From Bacteroidales bacterium (GTDB lineage: Bacteria; Bacteroidota; Bacteroidia; Bacteroidales; UBA932), in assembly GCA_017619675.1 (NCBI GenBank), contig JAFZRX010000004.1, forward strand, positions 1 through 64,000: 64,000 nucleotides of DNA, written 5' to 3'. Below, piece after piece: positions 42,771 through 51,423 of the stretch. Numbering within the stretch: the stretch's first letter is position 1; each line of letters opens with the position of its first letter. A model generated the notes under the pieces. That model was not told the origin of the DNA and searched no databases. It saw nothing but the letters and a program-made list of their open reading frames with translations. Position numbers and translations under genes: made by a program.

Positions 42771-43598
42771 ATGATCAGCATCAACAACCTTCAATTCAGT
42801 TACGGGTCCTCCCCCGTCCTGAAAAACATCACAATGAAACTTGAAGAAGGCAAGATCTACGGCCTTCTTGGAGAGAACGGCGTGGGCAAGACCACCCTCC
42901 TCACCCTCCTCTGCGGTCTCAAGAAGCCCCAGTACGGAAGCATTGAGATTGACGGAACAGACCCGTATTCAAGGGACCCCGAGCTTTACAAGGAACTGTA
43001 CTACGTCCCTGACGAGGTAATGCCCCTTCACCAGACCGCTCTCCTCTTTGCAAAGAACACCGGCGTGTTCTGGGCAAACTTCAGCCTTGACCTGTTCAAG
43101 ACCATCATGAAAGAGATGGAAGTTTCCCTTGACCAGAGGATGGACGCAATGTCCGCCGGACAGCTCAAGAAGACCTACCTGAGCTTTGCAATAGCCTGCA
43201 AGCCCCGCTATATCTTTATGGACGAGCCCACCAACGGACTTGACATCCCTTCAAAGTCACAGTTCCGCGCCGCCATCACCAAGTACACCTCGGAAGATTC
43301 CACCATCATCATTTCAACCCATCAGGTAAGGGACCTTGAGAACATCATAGACCCCATCATCATCCTTGACAAGCAGGACGTGCTGGTGAACGCCTCACTT
43401 GAGAAGATAGCATCCAAGCTCACCTTCGACTACGGCACCACACTCCACCCGGAAAGCCTGTACAGCGAGCAGCTGCCCGGCGGATTCATCCAGGTACTTC
43501 CCAACACGGACGGAGAAGAGACCAAGGTCAACATTGAGGCCCTCTTCAACGCCGTGCACAAGCACAAAGACTTAATCAAAAACCTTCTGAACCAGTAG
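42771..43598 (+). CDS. ABC transporter ATP-binding protein
   Basis: A 275-residue ATPase: Walker A GENGVGKT (34-41), signature MSAGQ (127-131, a variant of LSGGQ), Walker B YIFMDEP (147-153) and the H-loop His in STHQ. ATG 42771 was chosen because the frame upstream (to 42708) runs through the promoter. The YtrB/EcsA-like layout with a membrane protein and GntR regulator in one operon suggests export or envelope-stress sensing. The substrate is unknown. Confidence 0.9.
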   Translation: MISINNLQFSYGSSPVLKNITMKLEEGKIYGLLGENGVGKTTLLTLLCGLKKPQYGSIEIDGTDPYSRDPELYKELYYVPDEVMPLHQTALLFAKNTGVFWANFSLDLFKTIMKEMEVSLDQRMDAMSAGQLKKTYLSFAIACKPRYIFMDEPTNGLDIPSKSQFRAAITKYTSEDSTIIISTHQVRDLENIIDPIIILDKQDVLVNASLEKIASKLTFDYGTTLHPESLYSEQLPGGFIQVLPNTDGEETKVNIEALFNAVHKHKDLIKNLLNQ

Positions 43599-43602
43599 AG
43601 CC

Positions 43603-44397
43603 ATGAACAAGATATTTTCATTTGACAGATTCGCCAAGTACTTCAAGTACGATCTGGTAAACGCCAAGAGCAACTTTGGCCTTTCAACCATCATCCTGGG
43701 ATTCCTTCCTTTGATGGCATACATAGTGGGCAACCTGTTCTGCCTGGTATTCACGGGAGAATGGGCCATCAAAGAAGCGGGAACAGCGTTCAGCGCAGTG
43801 GCAGTGGGCGCCTCCTATGTCATCTCAAGCATAATTCTGGGCTTAAAGCTGTACGGTTCCCTCACCGACAAGAAAGCCGGCAGCAACTGGATAATGATTC
43901 CCGCCTCCACCTTTGAGAAATTCCTCTCAATGTTCCTGATAGTATTCGTGATAGCCCCTGTATGCATAGGAGCCCTTCTCGTTGTCAGCGACCTGCTCCT
44001 CAGCCTGCTTCCCGGGTACACCTCCATAACAGAGTGGGCCAAGACCGTGGTGTCCGGCATGGCAGAATCAGGCTTCAAGGTCAATTTCCCTGCAATGATA
44101 TGGCTGATGTGGGGCCAATACGCCCTGGCTTTCCTTCTGGGAGCCATCATCTTCAAGAAGGCAAAGGTGGCAAAGACCATCCTGTGGATGTTCATCATCT
44201 CCACTTTCGCGGGAGTCTTCATGACCAAGCTCATCGGCGTGACAGACCTGACGGAGAACTTCATCAGGGAAGCGTCCATAGTGGATATGTCAAGCTTCCA
44301 GTCAAGGATCAACTGGTTCCTCAACATCTCCTGGATTGGCTGGATAGTCGCCCTGGCCGTAGGAATCTTCTGGAGACTCAAGACAATAAAACATTAG
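43603..44397 (+). CDS. Membrane permease of the ABC operon
   Basis: A 264-residue protein with about six membrane segments (near 24-48, 64-86, 103-130, 165-185, 192-210 and 240-258). It starts four bases after the ATPase gene and is the only membrane component, so it is the likely permease; the sequence matches no specific permease family I can name. It ends six bases before the GntR gene. Confidence 0.75.
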   Translation: MNKIFSFDRFAKYFKYDLVNAKSNFGLSTIILGFLPLMAYIVGNLFCLVFTGEWAIKEAGTAFSAVAVGASYVISSIILGLKLYGSLTDKKAGSNWIMIPASTFEKFLSMFLIVFVIAPVCIGALLVVSDLLLSLLPGYTSITEWAKTVVSGMAESGFKVNFPAMIWLMWGQYALAFLLGAIIFKKAKVAKTILWMFIISTFAGVFMTKLIGVTDLTENFIREASIVDMSSFQSRINWFLNISWIGWIVALAVGIFWRLKTIKH

Positions 44398-44403
44398 AGA
44401 ATT

Positions 44404-44742
44404 ATGGAATTCGATCAGAATAAACCCATCTATCTGCAGATCTGCGACGCCATCTGCGAGCAGATACTGGACGGAAGGCTGGCTCCGGAAGACCGGATTC
44501 CTTCCGTGAGGGAATACGGAGCGGACATTGGGGTGAACCCCAACACCGTGGCCCGTTCCTACGAGAAACTTACCGACACCGGTATCATCTACACCAAACG
44601 CGGACTGGGCTACTTTGTAACCCCTGATGCCAAGGAGAACGTGCTGAAGATCCAGAAGAAGCGCTTCCTGGAAGAAGAAGTCCCCGCATTCATCAAAAAA
44701 ATGACATTATTGGAAATTGACCCTAAAGACATATTCAAATGA
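44404..44742 (+). CDS. YtrA-type GntR transcriptional regulator
   Basis: A 112-residue protein consisting of the GntR winged helix (residues 6-75: PIYLQICDAICEQIL, IPSVREYGADIGVNPNTVARSYEKL, GLGYFVT) and only a short C-terminal helical tail, the hallmark of the YtrA subfamily. Such proteins repress their own ABC operon; the palindrome at 42740-42761 is the expected site. The stop overlaps the start of the next gene by four bases. Confidence 0.9.
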   Translation: MEFDQNKPIYLQICDAICEQILDGRLAPEDRIPSVREYGADIGVNPNTVARSYEKLTDTGIIYTKRGLGYFVTPDAKENVLKIQKKRFLEEEVPAFIKKMTLLEIDPKDIFK

Positions 44743-45473
44743 AAAGACTCATCATAATAAGCGCGGCTGCAATGCTCGCAATGTTCAGCGCCACAAGCTG
44801 CAGGTTCATCAAGATTGACGAAAGCAAATTCGATTCCGAAGGTATCACAATACAGAGCGGCAACGGATCCAAGGGGACCATAAAGGGTTCCAACAAAGAG
44901 ACCAGGCTGGAATTCAATGACTTTGACAAGATTGTGCTCCTGAGCATAGACGGCAGCACGGACATTACCATCAGGCAGTCAGAGACCACAGAAATGACTC
45001 TGGAACTACCTGAGAACCTTGAAGAATACCTTAAGGTAGAATATGCCGCAAGCGCCTGCAAGATATACCTTGACAAGGACTACAAATACACCAACGCCAA
45101 GTTTGACATAGTCCTGGGAACCTCAGACCTGGAGAAACTGGTCATCAACGGAGCAGCGGAAGTGGAGATGGAGAAGATGGAACTGGGAGACCTCAAATTT
45201 GAGATAAACGGTGCAGGCAATGTTGACGTGAACCATATCAAATGCGGAGACTTCTCAATTGAAATCAACGGTGCGGGAGAGGTTGACGCCCAGGATATGG
45301 ACTGCGGAGACGTTGACGTAGAGATAAACGGAGCAGGCGAGATAGACCTTGGAGGAAAATGCAAGGATGTTACCGTAGAGGTCAACGGAACCGGTTCAGT
45401 AGACATTTCCAGGCTGGAAAACAGCGGGAGACAGACCGTCCGCAAGAGCGGAATAGTAACTGTAAAGAAATAA
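44739..45473 (+). CDS. GIN-domain (DUF2807-type) lipoprotein
   Basis: A 244-residue lipoprotein (FSATSC, Cys21). The mature part is a repeat of short strands with the recurring motif INGAG-x-VD (near 135, 157, 175, 193 and 211), as in the auto-transporter-adhesin-head GIN family, which folds as a beta-solenoid. The function is unknown. It is the last gene of the ABC/GntR operon, a recurrent arrangement in Bacteroidota. Its stop ends one base before the stop of the convergent AraC-like gene. Confidence 0.82.
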   Translation: MKRLIIISAAAMLAMFSATSCRFIKIDESKFDSEGITIQSGNGSKGTIKGSNKETRLEFNDFDKIVLLSIDGSTDITIRQSETTEMTLELPENLEEYLKVEYAASACKIYLDKDYKYTNAKFDIVLGTSDLEKLVINGAAEVEMEKMELGDLKFEINGAGNVDVNHIKCGDFSIEINGAGEVDAQDMDCGDVDVEINGAGEIDLGGKCKDVTVEVNGTGSVDISRLENSGRQTVRKSGIVTVKK

Positions 45474-45848
45474 CTACCCGGACAAGGCGCGCCACCGTTC
45501 GGTGGTCATCCCCATGACCTCTATGAACTGGCGCATGAAACGGGACTTGTCAGCGATGCCCGCCTTCTGCCCCGCGGCAGTGGCGGGCATCGTCGGGTCC
45601 ATGCGCAGCAGGGAGGCGGCGTAGGCCACCCTCTGCCGCTTTCGCATGGTCAGGAATCTGACATGGAGGATTTCCGCGCAGAACCATACCAGCTGTTCGC
45701 GCGTAATTCCCAGTTCTTGGGCTATACTGTCATATGAGGGATAGTCCAGACAATACTTACGCCCTGCAGTCCATCGGTACAGGGCGTCCAGTATCTTTTC
45801 GCTGATTGCGGCCTCTTCCTTGGAAAGACGCCGTCCGGTGCGGAACAT
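45474..45848 (-). CDS. Short AraC-type helix-turn-helix protein
   Basis: 124 residues. The C-terminal half (RQRVAYAASLLRMDPTMPATAAGQKAGIADKSRFMRQFIEVMGMTTERWR, near 70-120) follows the AraC double helix-turn-helix pattern; the N-terminal part lacks a ligand-binding domain. It lies seven bases after the DUF4301 gene and is probably last in the recF-pdxB unit. Its targets are unknown. Confidence 0.7.
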   Translation of the reverse strand: MFRTGRRLSKEEAAISEKILDALYRWTAGRKYCLDYPSYDSIAQELGITREQLVWFCAEILHVRFLTMRKRQRVAYAASLLRMDPTMPATAAGQKAGIADKSRFMRQFIEVMGMTTERWRALSG

Positions 45849-45855
45849 ACTCTTT

Positions 45856-47259
45856 CTACTGGTGTGCAGGCCTCAACAGGTCCAGCACCACCTTTACGGG
45901 GTTGAATGTCTCCACTGGAACCTCCACGAAGGCGGTGTTCCAGTCGCTCATGGATCCGTTCCAGAGGCCCGGCAGCTCGAGCGCCTTGAGTTCCCTGCCC
46001 TGGAAACTCTTGGAACTGATGAATCCGGCGTCGTGGTCGACATACCGGAGAAGGTCGAACTTGTTTCCCTTGTAGTCCTTGAGGCAGCAAACCAGGTCCA
46101 CAGGATTGAAGTGTGTTGCGGATGCCAGCGCCTGGCAGGCCTTCCGGTTGTTCTTGTCAATCTGGACGCTCTCAAGGATCTGCAGCGACGTGCTGCCGTC
46201 CTTGCCGCGGATTATGAAGGGACCGCCGCCGGGTTCGCCCTGGTTCTTGACCATTCCGCATACGCGGATGGGGCGGTTCAGCTTGGAGCGCAGGAACGCG
46301 GCGCGGGCGTCAAGGTCCGGAACGGACGGGAGCTCCACGCACAGCGCGTCGCGAAGGAAGGCTTCCGCCCTGTCGCACAGCTCCGGCGTCACGCCTTTGT
46401 CAAACTCGCGCAGCAGGGCGAAGACGCTGTCCCTGAGCATGAGGCATCGGCCCATAAGGACCTTCTTGTACCTTGCGGTGAGCGGCAGCAGCCTCTGGTG
46501 CGCAACGTTGTCAATGTTCTTTATGGACACGAGTTCCTCCGCCACGTCGTTCAGGTTGTAGATGAGCGCGCCGTGGCCGGCGGGGCGGAAAAGCATGGTG
46601 CCGTCGTCCTTCAGGAAAGGATTGTTGTCCTTGTCCACGGCCACCGTGTCAGTGGCGGGGTCCTGGTAGGTAAAGCGCACGTCATACTTTACGCCGAACT
46701 GCTTCTCGTACTTGGCCTTCACTTCCTCCAGGGCAGCCTCGAACAGGGGGCGGTGCTCAGGGGAGATGGTCACGGTGAGATGGACGTCTCCGTCAGGGCC
46801 GCGCATGTAGTCCTGGCCCTCCACCAGGTGCTCCGCAAAAGCGGTGCGGCATTCGCCGTCAGGATAGCGGTGGAAGCGGATCACGCCCTTGGGCTTTGAT
46901 CCGTACCCCAGCCCCTCCGGCATCAGCACCACTTCCGCGGCGTTCTTCCCGTCAAAGAGGGCAGGGTCATAGAAGGCGAAGCGCTTGATGTTCTCCGCAA
47001 GGGTGCGCACGGCGTCGTTGGGCTCCTTAAGGCCGGCAAAGATGTCCTTGAACATCCTGGAGGCCGCCCCGGACGCAGGGACGAACTTGCATCTCCCGTC
47101 CACCTTTGCGCCGGCGGCATAAGCCACCGCCTCTTCCTGTTCCTTTGGATCCAGCACCGAAATGCCCTTTGAAGGGGTTGCGGGCGCAACTATATCCATC
47201 CAAGGAAAACCGTCCTTGAACCTCTGTATCTCACTGAGAATCTTTTCCTGTCTGTCCAT
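45856..47259 (-). CDS. DUF4301 family protein
   Basis: A 467-residue soluble protein matching the DUF4301 pattern common in Bacteroidota (RFKDGFPWMDIVAPATPSKG, FVPASGAASRMFKDIFAG, LMPEGLGYGSKPKGVIRFHRY). FVPASGAASRM resembles a nucleotide- or phosphate-binding loop. No reaction is known. It starts three bases after pdxB, so co-translation with a pyridoxal-phosphate pathway gene is likely. Confidence 0.85.
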   Translation of the reverse strand: MDRQEKILSEIQRFKDGFPWMDIVAPATPSKGISVLDPKEQEEAVAYAAGAKVDGRCKFVPASGAASRMFKDIFAGLKEPNDAVRTLAENIKRFAFYDPALFDGKNAAEVVLMPEGLGYGSKPKGVIRFHRYPDGECRTAFAEHLVEGQDYMRGPDGDVHLTVTISPEHRPLFEAALEEVKAKYEKQFGVKYDVRFTYQDPATDTVAVDKDNNPFLKDDGTMLFRPAGHGALIYNLNDVAEELVSIKNIDNVAHQRLLPLTARYKKVLMGRCLMLRDSVFALLREFDKGVTPELCDRAEAFLRDALCVELPSVPDLDARAAFLRSKLNRPIRVCGMVKNQGEPGGGPFIIRGKDGSTSLQILESVQIDKNNRKACQALASATHFNPVDLVCCLKDYKGNKFDLLRYVDHDAGFISSKSFQGRELKALELPGLWNGSMSDWNTAFVEVPVETFNPVKVVLDLLRPAHQ

Positions 47260-47262
47260 ATC

Positions 47263-48300
47263 TTATTCTACGTAAAATTCTTTGCGGTAACTGTAATTGG
47301 TGCGGAGGTCCTCAAAGTCGTCCGGGCGGAGGCGGAACATGAAGTCGTCCGTGAAAACGGGATAGTTGTACTGGAACACAGATGCTATCTGGCCCTGGTT
47401 CATGCCCTTCACGTCCAGGCGCACGGCCTCCAGTTCCTTGACCGTGGTGGGCGGGAAGAAGTCGTACAGTTCCTCTATCCCAAAGAAACGGGCCACCGCC
47501 CTTACTGCAGCGGCGGTACCGTTCTGCTTGCCCTGGTAGGAGTATCCCGCGATATGCGGCGTGGCTATATCCACGGCATCCATGAGTTTCTTGTTCACCT
47601 TGGGCTCGTTGTTCCAGGTGTCTATGATCACAGGGCCCAGTTTGGGAATGGCCTTGAGGAGGGCCTTCTCGTCCACCACCTCTCCCCTGGAGGAGTTTAT
47701 GAAGAAGGCTCCAGGCAGCATATGGTGGAAGAACGCCTTGTTGGCCATGTGGCGGGTGGTGTGGTTCAGGGGCACGTGGAGGGTGACTATCTGGCAGTTC
47801 TGCAGGAGCTCCTCCTGGGAGCAGAAACCCTCCGGGCCCTCAGCCTTGGCGCGGGGCGGGTCGCACTGGTACACCTTGAATCCAAGGTAGCGCGCCATTG
47901 AAGCCACGCGGCTGCCCACGTTGCCCACTCCTATCACGCCAAAAGTGGCCCCGCTCAGGTCTATGGTCTTGCGGGAGGCCGTTCCGTAAAGGGCGGAGAA
48001 GACGTAGTCCATCACGCCGCCGGCGTTGCATCCCGCCGCGTTGCGCACGTATATGCCGTGCCTCCGGCAGTAATTGAAGTCTATGTGGTCCGTGCCTATG
48101 GTGGCCGTGGCTATTATTTTCACGGTTGTCCCGTGAAGCAGCTTGCGGTTGCACCTGGTCCTGGTGCGGATTACAAGGGCGTCCGCGTCAAGCAGGTCCT
48201 CACGGCAAATTTCCCGGCCGTCCTTGTAAAGGACTTCCTGCACGTACGGTTCAAACACTCCCTCTATGAAAGGGATGGCTTTATCTATTACTATTTTCAT
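47263..48300 (-). CDS. pdxB: Erythronate-4-phosphate dehydrogenase
   Basis: A 345-residue NAD-dependent D-2-hydroxyacid dehydrogenase-family enzyme, the second step of DXP-dependent pyridoxal-phosphate synthesis. Blocks VIRTRTRCNRKLL, TIGTDHIDF, GVIGVGNVGSRVA (nucleotide site), HVPLNHTTRHM, NSSRGEVVDE and TPHIAGYSYQGKQNGT identify PdxB, and the C-terminal dimerisation domain is present. The start is ATG 48300, overlapping the DUF721 stop (ATGA). Confidence 0.93.
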   Translation of the reverse strand: MKIVIDKAIPFIEGVFEPYVQEVLYKDGREICREDLLDADALVIRTRTRCNRKLLHGTTVKIIATATIGTDHIDFNYCRRHGIYVRNAAGCNAGGVMDYVFSALYGTASRKTIDLSGATFGVIGVGNVGSRVASMARYLGFKVYQCDPPRAKAEGPEGFCSQEELLQNCQIVTLHVPLNHTTRHMANKAFFHHMLPGAFFINSSRGEVVDEKALLKAIPKLGPVIIDTWNNEPKVNKKLMDAVDIATPHIAGYSYQGKQNGTAAAVRAVARFFGIEELYDFFPPTTVKELEAVRLDVKGMNQGQIASVFQYNYPVFTDDFMFRLRPDDFEDLRTNYSYRKEFYVE

Positions 48301-48629
48301 TTTAGAACTATTTCCTGAACCCATGAGACCCTGGGGTCTTCCTTAGTGAAAAGATTGTCCCTGCTCAGCAGGAGATTGATTTTTTCCACCAGCGCCTCCT
48401 TCTGGAAGTAAAGCTGGTTGCGCACTACGGAGGAATTGAGGGTGACATACAGTTTCCCCGCCCTGAAATAGCGCTTGATGGTATAGTCGGCAGCTCCTGA
48501 GGCCTGGTCCCATGCCGCATATATGCGGCGGGTGTTCAGGCCGGAGGCTATCTTCATGGAGTCTATGTATTCCTTGACCAGCTGGTCCATTCCCAGCGCG
48601 GTTTTCCTCTCTATACGGGCCTGTTTCAT
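48297..48629 (-). CDS. DUF721 (DciA-like) protein
   Basis: A 110-residue protein of the DUF721 family, whose KH-like fold (LYVTLNSSVVRNQLYFQKEALVEKINLLL) is shared with DciA, the helicase loader of many bacteria. It overlaps recF by four bases upstream and pdxB by four downstream. Its neighbour recF supports a role in replication. Confidence 0.83.
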   Translation of the reverse strand: MKQARIERKTALGMDQLVKEYIDSMKIASGLNTRRIYAAWDQASGAADYTIKRYFRAGKLYVTLNSSVVRNQLYFQKEALVEKINLLLSRDNLFTKEDPRVSWVQEIVLK

Positions 48630-49723
48630 AAGCGTTTGAAAGCGCCTCCCACCGCCTCGAAATAAGCCCTGTCCTTGGTAATTTCGTCCACTATCGCGCT
48701 CATGCGCACCTTATTGCAGTCGCTCAGGAATATCTGGCCGAACTCCTGCCCCGCAACCATCTTGAGGAGGTTGGAGATACGCCCCAGGTCCAGTTTGTCG
48801 AACAGGTCGTCCAGAAGGAGTATGGGGGTGAAGCCGTAATTGCGCTTCATAATCTCGTACTGGGCGAACTTGAGGGCCACCAGGAAGGATTTCTGCTGTC
48901 CCTGGGAGCCGCATTTGCGTATTGGATAGCCGTTCAGGGTGAAGAGGAAATCGTCCCTCTGGAGGCCTGCGGTGGTGAAACGCATGACGGCGTCCCTGTC
49001 CCTGCGTTCCCTGAGGATCTCCTCCAGGGAACCTTTGTCCAGGTCCGAGCGGTACTCTATCCCCACCTGCTCTCCCCCTCCGGAAATGAAAGCGTAATAA
49101 TCCCTCACCACCGGATAAAGCTGCTGGGCGAACTGCTTCCTGGCCTCGTATACCGGGACGGCCAGCGCGGACATCCTCTGGTCGAAGACGTCCAGCAGGG
49201 CCTGGTCCGCGCCGCCGTCCTTCAGGAGGCGGTTGCGCTGGAGCAGCAGCCTGTTGTACTGCTGCAGCGCGCTCATGTACTCCCTGTCCATCTGCGAGAG
49301 CACCGCGTTCACGAAGCGCCTGCGCTCCTCCCCGGACTCCGCCACCAGGGCGTAGTCCTGCGGCGATACCATGACCACCGGCAGCACCCCTATGTGCTCC
49401 GAGGCGCGGGTGTAGGGCTTGTCGTCCCGCTTTATCTTCTTCTCGCCGCCGCTTTCTGTCCTAATGCTGAAGCGGGAGTCAATCCCGCCCTGCATGGCGT
49501 AGACGCCTGAAAGCGAGAAACTTTCAGTACCGTATCTGAAATTGTACCTGTCGCTGTTGCTGAAGGCGCTCTTGGTCATTGACAGATAATAGACCGCGTC
49601 TATCAGGTTGGTCTTCCCCTCCCCGTTGTTACCGCATATGCAGTTGACGTTGGGAGAGAATTCCAGCTCCTGCAGAGCGATGTTCCGGAAATCCTGGACC
49701 ACTATTTTCTTGAGCACCGGCAT
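48626..49723 (-). CDS. recF: DNA replication and repair protein RecF
   Basis: A 365-residue SMC-like ATPase that helps load RecA at gaps. Walker A GNNGEGKT (31-38), the signature region CGSQGQQKSFLVALK and Walker B PILLLDDLFDKLD are visible. ATG 49723 follows TATATTTG by six bases; the longer frame begins with a TTG upstream of it. It is first gene of a minus-strand unit with DUF721, pdxB, DUF4301 and the AraC-like gene. Confidence 0.94.
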   Translation of the reverse strand: MPVLKKIVVQDFRNIALQELEFSPNVNCICGNNGEGKTNLIDAVYYLSMTKSAFSNSDRYNFRYGTESFSLSGVYAMQGGIDSRFSIRTESGGEKKIKRDDKPYTRASEHIGVLPVVMVSPQDYALVAESGEERRRFVNAVLSQMDREYMSALQQYNRLLLQRNRLLKDGGADQALLDVFDQRMSALAVPVYEARKQFAQQLYPVVRDYYAFISGGGEQVGIEYRSDLDKGSLEEILRERRDRDAVMRFTTAGLQRDDFLFTLNGYPIRKCGSQGQQKSFLVALKFAQYEIMKRNYGFTPILLLDDLFDKLDLGRISNLLKMVAGQEFGQIFLSDCNKVRMSAIVDEITKDRAYFEAVGGAFKRL

Positions 49724-49729
49724 AGAACA

Positions 49730-49737
49730 CAAATATA
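49730..49737 (-). promoter_or_regulatory. -7 box TATATTTG of recF
   Basis: An exact match with six bases (TGTTCT) between the box and the ATG at 49723, predicting a nearly leaderless transcript. Confidence 0.55.
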
Positions 49738-49770
49738 TCAAAAGAAATTGGTTTTTCAGTAGTTTTTTAG

Positions 49771-49778
49771 TACTTTTG
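49771..49778 (+). promoter_or_regulatory. Promoter of the TPR-yebC unit, -7 box TACTTTTG
   Basis: TTG at 49748-49750, a 20-base spacer, then TACTTTTG. It predicts a leader of about 42 bases to the ATG at 49826. Confidence 0.6.
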
Positions 49779-49825
49779 CCAGCTATCAGGTTTTAGACAA
49801 AAAATAATAAAGCATAAACATAACA

Positions 49826-50506
49826 ATGGCTAACAAAAATGCAAAAGGGACACAGCAGCAGGAGAAAGTAATAGAGACTGTGTCCAAATCAGAGCAATTC
49901 TACAACGAGAACAAAAAGCTTATTTGGGGCTGTCTTATTGGAATTGTCGTAATAGGACTCGCAATCTTGGGATACCGCAAGTTCATCTATGAGCCAAAGG
50001 CCGCCGAAGCCGCCGCGCAGATGTTCCCTGCAGAGGCTTCTTTCATGAACGGAGAATTCGAGCTCGCACTTGAAGGTGACGGCAACAACCCGGGTTTCAA
50101 GGAGATCATATCAGACTACGGCGCAAAGGCAGGAAAGGCCGTTTACCTCTACGCAGGACTCAGCGCCCTCAACCTCCAGCAATATGACGACGCCATCAAG
50201 TACCTCAAGAAATACAAGGGCAAGGATCCCATCATGAAGGCACGCGCCCTGCTGGCCCTGGGTGACTGCTACGAAGGTCTTGACGACTACTCCAGCGCAC
50301 TCTCATCCTGGGGCAAGTCCGTCAAGGTTGACGACACCATGATGTTCAACGCCAGCACCCTGCTCAAGATGGGTCTTCTCTACGAGGAGATGGGACAGAG
50401 CGACAAGGCCCTCGAATGCTACAAGAAGATCGAGGACAAATACCCCCAGTCAATCGAGGCATACGACATTGCCAAGTACATAACCAGAATAGAAACCGCC
50501 AGGTAA
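49826..50506 (+). CDS. TPR membrane protein (YfgM-like)
   Basis: A 226-residue protein with a polar N-terminus, one membrane helix (about 34-50) and an extracytoplasmic domain of tetratricopeptide repeats (AVYLYAGLSALNLQQYDDAIKYLKK, ARALLALGDCYEGLDDYSSAL, LKMGLLYEEMGQSDKALECYKK). The layout resembles YfgM, a Sec-associated envelope chaperone component. It lies one base before yebC. Confidence 0.82.
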   Translation: MANKNAKGTQQQEKVIETVSKSEQFYNENKKLIWGCLIGIVVIGLAILGYRKFIYEPKAAEAAAQMFPAEASFMNGEFELALEGDGNNPGFKEIISDYGAKAGKAVYLYAGLSALNLQQYDDAIKYLKKYKGKDPIMKARALLALGDCYEGLDDYSSALSSWGKSVKVDDTMMFNASTLLKMGLLYEEMGQSDKALECYKKIEDKYPQSIEAYDIAKYITRIETAR

Positions 50507-50507
50507 T

Positions 50508-51260
50508 ATGGGAAGAGCATTTGAATTCCGCAAGGAAAGGAAGTTGAAGAGATGGGGCCACATGGCCCGCGTCTTCACCAAACTGGGCAAGGAAATCACC
50601 ATCGCCGTGAAGAACGGCGGTCCTGACGTAACCGGCAACCCCCGCCTCCGCGCCCTCATAGCAGAGGCCAAGTCGGAACAGATGCCCAAGGAAAACATTG
50701 AAAGGGCCATCAAGAAGGCCACCGACAAATCCCTCGGAGATTTCAAGGAACTGGTTTACGAAGGCTTCGGACCTTTCGGCATCGCCTATCTCGTAGAGGC
50801 CGCCACTGACAACAACACCAGGACCGTGGCCAACGTCCGCAGCTACTTCACAAAGTGCGGCGGCAGCCTTGGAACCAACGGCTCCGTAAGTTTCATGTTC
50901 GACCACAAATGCGTCTTCCGCATCAAGGAGACCGACGGCATGGACCTGGAGGAGTTCGAGCTTGAGCTCATCGACTACGGCGCAGAGGAAGTGTTCGAGG
51001 AAATAGAGGTTGACGAGGACGACAACGAGACCAAGACCGTATGCATATACGGCAGCTACGATTCCTACGGCACACTCCAAAAATATCTTGAGGAGAACGG
51101 CTACGAACTCATCTCAGGAGGTTTCGAGCGCATTCCCAACGTAGACCTCAAGGACGTCACCCCGGAGCAGAGAGCCACCCTTGACAAGCTCACCGACCTC
51201 CTGGAAGAAGACGAGGACGTCACCCACGTCTACACCACAATGAAACCCGCAGAGGAGTAA
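50508..51260 (+). CDS. yebC: YebC/PmpR-type regulatory protein
   Basis: A 250-residue cytoplasmic protein of the YebC/PmpR/TACO1 family: MGRAFEFRKERKLKRWGHMA at the start, NPRLRALIAEAKSEQMPKENIERAIKKA, and the NVRSYFTKCGGSLGTNGSVSFMF block. Members act as transcription regulators or, in recent reports, in relieving ribosome stalling. The usual RKASKDA stretch is replaced by a basic ERKLKRW. A terminator follows. Confidence 0.92.
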   Translation: MGRAFEFRKERKLKRWGHMARVFTKLGKEITIAVKNGGPDVTGNPRLRALIAEAKSEQMPKENIERAIKKATDKSLGDFKELVYEGFGPFGIAYLVEAATDNNTRTVANVRSYFTKCGGSLGTNGSVSFMFDHKCVFRIKETDGMDLEEFELELIDYGAEEVFEEIEVDEDDNETKTVCIYGSYDSYGTLQKYLEENGYELISGGFERIPNVDLKDVTPEQRATLDKLTDLLEEDEDVTHVYTTMKPAEE

Positions 51261-51286
51261 TTTTCAATATTACGGCACACTAAACT

Positions 51287-51316
51287 AAAGGAAGACTATT
51301 GTCTTCCTTTTTTGTT
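51287..51316 (+). terminator. Intrinsic terminator after yebC
   Basis: AAAGGAAGAC (51287-51296), loop TATT, GTCTTCCTTT (51301-51310), then TTTGTTTTTT. Confidence 0.85.
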
Positions 51317-51423
51317 TTTTAATATATTGTAATTCTTCGCAATAATTACTATATTGTGCGAGATTTGCGGCTTGGTAAGCCTGATCTAATTTTACCCCTA
51401 AAAATTATTAACCAACATATCTA

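Noticed and set aside
45820..46899. A 359-codon frame antisense to DUF4301
   Set aside because: Composition typical of an antisense shadow and it crosses the conserved DUF4301 blocks.
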